This document shows positions 59,316-64,000 of a stretch of 64,000 nucleotides of DNA, piece by piece. Each line of letters begins with the position of its first letter. Position 1 is the stretch's first letter. Under the pieces are notes generated by a model. It had not been told where the DNA came from. It saw only the letters and a list, made by a program, of their open reading frames with translations, and made no database searches. This DNA is from Paenibacillus sp. W2I17 (GTDB taxonomy: Bacteria; Bacillota; Bacilli; Paenibacillales; Paenibacillaceae), in assembly GCF_030815985.1 (NCBI RefSeq), contig NZ_JAUSXM010000001.1, positions 2,418,001 through 2,482,000 on the forward strand, in the 5' to 3' direction. Position numbers and translations under genes: made by a program.

Positions 59316-60428
59316 TTAGCGAAGTTCAATAGAAACGTATTTCTGTTCTGTAGGGCCAGTGTACTCCGCACGTGGACGAATGATGCGATTGTCCGCAAGC
59401 TGTTCCAAAATATGTGCAGTCCATCCAGACACCCTGCTGATCGCAAAGATCGGAGTGAACAATTCCTGTTCGATCTCCAGTTGGGTATATACAGAAGCAG
59501 AATAGAAGTCTACGTTAGGCTTCAATCCTTTTTGTCCTGTTACCAGTTCCTCGATCTTCACAGACATATCATACAAACGCGTATCATTGTTCATCTCGCC
59601 AAGTTCCTTGGACATCTTCTGTAGATGTTTGGCGCGTGGATCACCGTTTTTGTACACCCGATGTCCAAAGCCCATGATTTTTTCACGATTATTCAGTTTT
59701 TCCTGAATTGCCGCTTCAAGACGATCAGGCGTACCGATCTCATTCAACATTTTCATAACAGCTTCGTTAGCACCACCATGCAGTGGTCCCTTCAGTGCGC
59801 CAATGGCGGAAGTTACACCGGAATAGATGTCCGACAGCGTAGCAACCGTTACACGGGCTGCAAATGTCGAAGCGTTCAACTCGTGATCCGCATGCAGGAC
59901 AAGGGCTTGATCCAATGCTTTCACTGCGGTCTCGGATGGTTCTTCACCAGTCATCATATATAAAAAGTTCTCTGCGATGGAAGCGCCTTCTTTTGGAGCC
60001 ACAGGTTCTTTGCCCTGACGGATACGGGCGATGGCTGCCACAATCGTTGGCAACTGTGCTTGCAACTTAACCGCTTTGTTCTCATTCGCTTCCGTAGTCA
60101 TCTCATCCGCTTGCTCGTCGTACAGTGCAAGTGCAGAGATAGCGGAACGAAGTGCTGCCATGGTACTGACGTTTTTCGGATACAATTGGATTTGTGCAAT
60201 CAACTCGCTCGGAATCGGCGCGTAATCGCTCAGGCTTTTACGAAGGGATTTCAGTTCATCCGTTGTTGGCAATTTACCAAACCACAACAAATAGGCAACT
60301 TCTTCAAAGCTGGCATGTTCAGCCAAATCGTCGATATCGTAACCACGGTATGTGAGCACACCGTCTACAATAGAACTGATCGAAGAGGTTGTTGCAACGA
60401 TGCCTTCCAGACCTTTGGTAGCTGTCAT
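59316..60428 (-). CDS. citZ: Citrate synthase
   Basis: This 370-residue enzyme condenses oxaloacetate and acetyl-CoA. Catalytic residues are His in GPLHGGANEAV and GFGHRVYK, and Asp in NVDFYSASVY. The N-terminal TYRGYDIDDLAEHASFEEVAYLLWFG is the signature of the short Gram-positive form. Start ATG 60428 has AAAGGAGAG nine bases upstream; ATG 60434 is too near that site. A sigma-A promoter lies about 160 bases upstream, giving a long leader. Confidence 0.98.
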   Translation of the reverse strand: MTATKGLEGIVATTSSISSIVDGVLTYRGYDIDDLAEHASFEEVAYLLWFGKLPTTDELKSLRKSLSDYAPIPSELIAQIQLYPKNVSTMAALRSAISALALYDEQADEMTTEANENKAVKLQAQLPTIVAAIARIRQGKEPVAPKEGASIAENFLYMMTGEEPSETAVKALDQALVLHADHELNASTFAARVTVATLSDIYSGVTSAIGALKGPLHGGANEAVMKMLNEIGTPDRLEAAIQEKLNNREKIMGFGHRVYKNGDPRAKHLQKMSKELGEMNNDTRLYDMSVKIEELVTGQKGLKPNVDFYSASVYTQLEIEQELFTPIFAISRVSGWTAHILEQLADNRIIRPRAEYTGPTEQKYVSIELR

Positions 60429-60587
60429 ATACATCTCTCCTTTAATAAGCGAAATCAGGAACCATTCCAGAGTGTCATATAAGTGCCAAAATGCACCTAT
60501 TCTCTTTTTGTAAACATTTTCATTTTAAAATTAACAAATATTTCAAACTACGGTTTTCCTATCTGTCAATCGGTATTTACTTATAAC

Positions 60588-60616
60588 ATCATACTGGATT
60601 TTGTCGTTTATGTGAA
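60588..60616 (-). promoter_or_regulatory. Sigma-A promoter of citZ
   Basis: TTCACA (60611-60616), a 17-base spacer and TATGAT (60588-60593) on the minus strand predict a start near 60581 and a leader of about 150 nt. Confidence 0.6.
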
Positions 60617-60647
60617 CATGATGAGAGTTCATTCGCACATCAAACTT

Positions 60648-60666
60648 CTTTATCGGACCGATAAAG
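60648..60666. promoter_or_regulatory. Perfect 19-bp palindrome upstream of the citZ promoter
   Basis: CTTTATCGGACCGATAAAG has perfect nine-base arms around one central A. It lies 32 bases upstream of the citZ -35 box, a usual place for an activator or distal repressor site. Confidence 0.65.
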
Positions 60667-60800
60667 CATTTTTGAAAGCCTTTACAAAAACAAGGTTGAC
60701 ATTTAATGTTTTTTAACCAATCCTGTCGTATGAAGAACTTTCTATTGCTATATTCTGTAATACTAAGGCATACTCTAGGCAAAAGAAAGAATCCCCATAC

Positions 60801-60832
60801 ATCTTGTTCAAAAATCCGCTTTTGAACAAGAT
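60801..60832. repeat. Perfect 13-bp inverted repeat upstream of ytvI
   Basis: ATCTTGTTCAAAA and TTTTGAACAAGAT flank ATCCGC. No T-run follows on either strand, so it is not a plain terminator. It lies 127-158 bases upstream of the ytvI start in an otherwise empty 530-bp gap. Confidence 0.65.
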
Positions 60833-60958
60833 CTGGTAACATCCCGGCGTTTCAAAACCTTGTAAATGCTCTATATTAATTAAGATAGCCATCTATTTCT
60901 AATACTGCTTCATGGATCATACATAGGTCGGCTTAATTGAAATAAGGAGAGTTGATGC

Positions 60959-62077
60959 TTGGATAGAATAATAATGAAACGCCTGCTCCGTGGCTTATGG
61001 GTTATCATTGCGGCCGTTCTGATCGCCGTTGCCATATACTTGCTGTTCCCGCTTTTGTACCCTTTTGCGATTGCCTGGATTATCGCCTATGCCATGAATC
61101 CTTTAGTGAAACTGCTTCAGCATCGAGCACGATTCCCGCGCTGGCTGGCTGTGACTCTTTCATTGATCCTTTATTTTGGAGCCATTGCGGTGGTGCTGTC
61201 TGCGGCGATTACCCGCATGGTTAAAGAAGTCATTTCACTTACGACAAGCTTTGATCTTCATGTTGATGAGATCAAGGACACGTTTGTGCGCTGGACCCAG
61301 AATGACACCATTCAAAGTTTGACTGCGCAGATCAATGAATTTTACAAGGAAAATCCCAACTATCAGGAAACCATCAACAGCAATATTAGTAAAACAACTG
61401 AAACGGTGGGTACAGCCGTCACAGATCTGGTCACCGGATTTTTCAACATGATTCTGAGTCTGCTGACTTCCCTGCCGAACATGGGCGCGGTATTAATCGT
61501 TGTTCTGTTGTCTACATTCTTCATTAGCAAAAGTTGGACCAGGCACAACATCACCGTATCGGGATGGGTACCCTCTTCCATTCGCAAGCCGATATCCGAC
61601 ATATGGACTGACCTTAAGAAGGCACTGTTCGGATACGCAAGAGCACAATTGATCATGATCTCGATTACAGCACTATTCGTCATGATTGGACTGCTTATAT
61701 TGCAAGTCAATTCAGCCTTCACCATCGCTCTGATGATTGGTTTGGTCGATCTGCTTCCTTATCTGGGTGTTGGCCTTATCATGGTGCCTTGGGCAGCGTA
61801 CCTCTTTATGAATGGGGATCTGTATCTGGGTATTGGCATTAGTATTATCTATCTGATCTTACTGATCGCCCGTCAGATTATTGAACCGAAGGTACTTGCA
61901 AGCAGTGTAGGGCTCGACCCACTCGCCACGCTAGTTGGCATGTTTGTGGGTTTGAAGTTGTTCGGTGTTCTGGGCTTGATTATTGGCCCTGTCAGTCTCG
62001 TGATTCTCGATGCGTTCAATCGGGCTAACGTATTACGCGACCTCAGAACGTATATCATCAACGGACGTGTCCGATGA
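60959..62077 (+). CDS. ytvI: Sporulation integral membrane protein YtvI (AI-2E transporter family)
   Basis: This 372-residue polytopic protein of the PerM/AI-2E exporter superfamily has N-terminal helices (VIIAAVLIAVAIYLLFPLLYPF), a hydrophilic loop (about 95-150), and C-terminal helices including MIGLVDLLPYLGVGLIMVPW, GIGISIIYLILLIARQIIEP and GLKLFGVLGLIIGPVSLV. The P-x-LGVG and EPKV elements are typical. It is the YtvI member found near citZ in spore formers; its substrate is unknown. TTG 60959 has AAGGAG nine bases upstream; ATG 60974 is an alternative start. It is transcribed divergently from citZ. Confidence 0.92.
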   Translation: MDRIIMKRLLRGLWVIIAAVLIAVAIYLLFPLLYPFAIAWIIAYAMNPLVKLLQHRARFPRWLAVTLSLILYFGAIAVVLSAAITRMVKEVISLTTSFDLHVDEIKDTFVRWTQNDTIQSLTAQINEFYKENPNYQETINSNISKTTETVGTAVTDLVTGFFNMILSLLTSLPNMGAVLIVVLLSTFFISKSWTRHNITVSGWVPSSIRKPISDIWTDLKKALFGYARAQLIMISITALFVMIGLLILQVNSAFTIALMIGLVDLLPYLGVGLIMVPWAAYLFMNGDLYLGIGISIIYLILLIARQIIEPKVLASSVGLDPLATLVGMFVGLKLFGVLGLIIGPVSLVILDAFNRANVLRDLRTYIINGRVR

Positions 62078-62108
62078 GGCATCATCTTATGAGCACGCAG
62101 GAAAATAG

Positions 62109-62154
62109 AAAAAGGCTTCGTTCAACAGAAATGATCTGCTGAGCGGAGCCTTTT
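62109..62154. terminator. Bidirectional terminator between ytvI and fxsA
   Basis: AAAAGGCTTCG / CGGAGCCTTTT closes a hairpin with an inner TCA..TGA stem. T-rich sequence follows on both strands; the two genes converge here. Confidence 0.82.
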
Positions 62155-62178
62155 CCATTATGCATAACAACTGGTGTT

Positions 62179-62577
62179 TCATTTCGGACGACGATAAAAC
62201 GTAATTTTTCCACTTTTCATTTTTTTCTCCAGCCACCCCAGGAAGAACAGACGGTAAACTGGACGTGTTAATGGAAATACCAGTGTAAACCCGATCAGAT
62301 CCGTCACAAAACCTGGAATCAAAAGCAAGAAACCACCGACAAAAATAAAAAGACCATCGACCATTTTTCTTCCAGGTACCTTGCCACGCTCCATCTCGGA
62401 TTTGGCGTCCACAAGTACTTTTCGCCCTTCAAACTGCAACATTGCTATACCAATCAAGGACGTGAGAATCATGAGAAGCAATGTCTTTCCGGCTCCGATC
62501 CAGTCACTCATCAGAATAAAACCAAATAATTCAATCACCGGAATGATTAAGAGTAAAGCCCACATCCATTTTCGCAT
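62179..62577 (-). CDS. fxsA: FxsA family membrane protein
   Basis: This 132-residue membrane protein matches FxsA/UPF0716: LLIIPVIELFGFI (about residues 8-20), the second helix LLLMILTSLIGIAMLQFEG, and the family segment VDGLFIFVGGFLLLIPGFVTDLIGFTL. In E. coli overproduction of FxsA relieves phage T7 exclusion by F plasmid PifA; its role here is unknown. ATG 62577 has AAAGGGG. It begins eight bases after the thioesterase stop, so the two are probably cotranscribed. Confidence 0.93.
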   Translation of the reverse strand: MRKWMWALLLIIPVIELFGFILMSDWIGAGKTLLLMILTSLIGIAMLQFEGRKVLVDAKSEMERGKVPGRKMVDGLFIFVGGFLLLIPGFVTDLIGFTLVFPLTRPVYRLFFLGWLEKKMKSGKITFYRRPK

Positions 62578-62585
62578 TGACTATA

Positions 62586-63092
62586 TTACCCCTTTCCCGA
62601 AAGCCACACCTTTTCAAGCGCGCTGTATAACTCAGAGGCTGTTTTATCCAGCCGAACTGGCTTCCAGTCCCCATTCACCCATACATGCTGGGTAGAACCT
62701 GTAACTAGCCTTTCACCGGGGAGTGATTCATCAGCTGACCATACCCGTTCTCCAATCGCCATATGCTCATCCGGTTCTTCAGACATGCGTCTTACGTCAT
62801 ACTCATAATTCAGTCGCAGACCACTAAATGCAGCAATACGGGTGAAAATGATAATCTCATCATCATATCGGGCAGGCTTGTGATACTTCACATCCAGTCC
62901 GGTTACGGGAAGCAGTAACCCCTGTTCCTCCATTTTACGATATGTATACCCCATTTGGCGAATCATCTCAGTTCGACCGATTTCAAACCAATTCAAATAG
63001 TTCGCGTGGTAGACCACGCCCATCTGGTCACTTTCTTGATAGCGTACACGAAGACGTGCCGCATACCAGCTACCATTGCTCTGTTCTCGCAC
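62586..63092 (-). CDS. Acyl-CoA thioesterase, YbgC/FadM (hotdog) type
   Basis: This 168-residue hotdog-fold protein has the 4-hydroxybenzoyl-CoA thioesterase signature VRYQESDQMGVVYHANYLNWFEIGRTE, with the catalytic Asp in the ESDQMG segment. It probably hydrolyses acyl-CoAs in the cytosol. The start is GTG at 63092 because AAGGAGG lies exactly eight bases upstream. Longer readings to 63212 run back through the pyk terminator and have no binding site. A TTGACA box (63144-63149, minus strand) may be its -35. The C-terminal half continues LRLNYEYDVRRM and matches YneP-like proteins. It is followed by fxsA. Confidence 0.9.
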   Translation of the reverse strand: MREQSNGSWYAARLRVRYQESDQMGVVYHANYLNWFEIGRTEMIRQMGYTYRKMEEQGLLLPVTGLDVKYHKPARYDDEIIIFTRIAAFSGLRLNYEYDVRRMSEEPDEHMAIGERVWSADESLPGERLVTGSTQHVWVNGDWKPVRLDKTASELYSALEKVWLSGKG

Positions 63093-63156
63093 GTTATCGG
63101 CCTCCTTCGTTCTATCATTCATACGTGTTACATGGTTGTAAAGTGTCAATAAGATG

Positions 63157-63191
63157 GAAAAAAAGCAACGGGACAATAATGCCCCATTGCT
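63157..63191 (-). terminator. Terminator of pyk
   Basis: AGCAATGGG / CCCGTTGCT (63164-63172 with 63183-63191) with a 10-base loop is followed by seven T (63157-63163) on the minus strand. Confidence 0.92.
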
Positions 63192-63223
63192 TCTTTCCTG
63201 TTGCTTCTCCATCCAAGACGCTA

Positions 63224-64000
63224 TTAAGCGTTGTTTGGAATTTGGCTTACTTTAATCAGGTTGGTAGAACCGGAACGACCCAAAGGTACACCTGCTGTAA
63301 TCACAACCAGGTCTCCTTCTTTAACAAGTCCGGATTTTACGCCACCTTCAATTGCATTTTCGAACAAAGCATCCGTGGAATCAACCAGTCTTCCTTTGAC
63401 AGGCGTTACACCCCAAGCCAGAGCCAAACGACGGGAAGTTCTGTCTTCCGTTGTCACAGCGATGATTGGAGATTCTGGACGATACTTGGAAATCATGCGT
63501 GCAGTATGTCCTGATTCAGTCGAAGTAATGATCGCTTTTGCGTTCAAATCTTGAGCTTGGAGAGCAACCGATTGGCTGATTGCTTCTGTAACTGTTGTTT
63601 GTTGAGCAACACGTTGTTTCAGGTACAACTCTTGGTAAGGCAGAGCAGATTCTGCTTTTTCAGCAATACGGGACATGGTCAGAACAGATTCAACCGGGTA
63701 TTTACCCGCAGCTGTCTCACCGGACAACATGATTGCGTCCGTACCGTCAAAGATCGCATTCGCCACGTCACTAGCTTCCGCACGTGTTGGACGCGGGTTA
63801 CGCTGCATGGAATCCAGCATTTGTGTAGCTGTGATAACCGGTTTACCTGCAACATTACATTTTTGGATCATGCGTTTTTGTACCAATGGTACTTCTTCCG
63901 CAGGAATCTCAACACCCAGGTCTCCACGAGCAACCATCAGGCCGTCAGACACTTCAAGGATTTCGTCGAGGTTATCGACACCTTGTTGGTTTTCGATTTT
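63224..64000 (-). CDS. pyk: Pyruvate kinase, 3' part
   Basis: The last 258 residues of pyruvate kinase are visible; the 5' part lies beyond the right edge. It converts phosphoenolpyruvate and ADP to pyruvate and [15 protein letters not shown], the [10 protein letters not shown] catalytic region and [21 protein letters not shown] form the active-site side of the TIM barrel. The C-terminal allosteric domain ([14 protein letters not shown] .. TESGHTARM .. GVTPVKG) ends in [20 protein letters not shown]. The extra PEP-utiliser-like C-terminal extension present in B. subtilis and Geobacillus enzymes is absent. Confidence 0.97.
   Translation of the reverse strand, partial: KIENQQGVDNLDEILEVSDGLMVARGDLGVEIPAEEVPLVQKRMIQKCNVAGKPVITATQMLDSMQRNPRPTRAEASDVANAIFDGTDAIMLSGETAAGKYPVESVLTMSRIAEKAESALPYQELYLKQRVAQQTTVTEAISQSVALQAQDLNAKAIITSTESGHTARMISKYRPESPIIAVTTEDRTSRRLALAWGVTPVKGRLVDSTDALFENAIEGGVKSGLVKEGDLVVITAGVPLGRSGSTNLIKVSQIPNNA

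Noticed and set aside
63093-63212. 40-residue N-terminal extension of the thioesterase
   Set aside because: It would be translated through the pyk terminator; AAGGAGG directly before GTG 63092 marks the real start.

Overview
The window looks like chromosome of a spore-forming, low-to-mid GC Gram-positive of the Paenibacillus type. The evidence is the gene order pyk / citZ-icd-mdh / phoPR / polA-mutM-ytaF-coaE / nrdR, an alpha/beta-type SASP, YtaF and YtvI sporulation membrane proteins, SLH-anchored surface enzymes, a giant GXT collagen-like protein, and strong AGGAGG-type ribosome binding sites with frequent GTG and TTG starts. Species assignment is inference; no rRNA is present.

Layout. 1-9 kb: the 5' part of an unrecognised gene, a flavin-dependent oxidoreductase, a small UPF0291 protein and a 2079-residue collagen-like protein. 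9-10.7 kb: a TetR regulator and an NAD(P)-binding protein, with four related palindromes, one of them ahead of the collagen-like gene. 10.9-14.5 kb: an iron-siderophore module (FhuF-like 2Fe-2S protein, lipoprotein binding protein, AraC/binding-protein fusion regulator) with two Fur-box-like sites. 14.6-16.4 kb: a MarR-nitroreductase-ABM monooxygenase cluster. 16.4-23.3 kb: a zinc-less MDR oxidoreductase, a MalT/LuxR-type regulator, a BBE-type flavoprotein and an alpha/beta hydrolase-MarR pair. 23.5-35.8 kb: two divergent SLH-anchored giants, one with two GH43 propellers and four LamG modules, the other a CE1-like esterase of unlike base composition.

36-39.9 kb is a decayed accessory island: a small XRE regulator, a type I toxin-antitoxin locus with its antisense RNA promoter, a truncated and frameshifted PD-(D/E)XK-like gene, a second toxin of the same family, a membrane-anchored unknown, and a tyrosine integrase broken by two frameshifts, all next to tRNA-Ala(GGC).

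40-53 kb is conserved housekeeping: nrdR, a SASP gene, a lytic transglycosylase, coaE, ytaF, mutM, polA, then phoU, pstB, a CBS-domain chemoreceptor-like protein and phoP/phoR. PhoP-box direct repeats with 11-bp period lie in front of pstB, the CBS-chemoreceptor gene and phoP, which ties these genes into one phosphate-starvation circuit. 53-64 kb: a stress-type SDR, a membrane diguanylate cyclase, a small membrane protein, the TCA genes mdh-icd-citZ, ytvI, fxsA, a hotdog thioesterase and the 3' end of pyk.

The least ordinary elements are the complete type I toxin-antitoxin architecture at 36.3-36.5 kb, the dnaX-like slippery signal in the broken nuclease gene, the collagen-like giant with recent internal duplications, and the Pho-box-controlled CBS-chemoreceptor protein.
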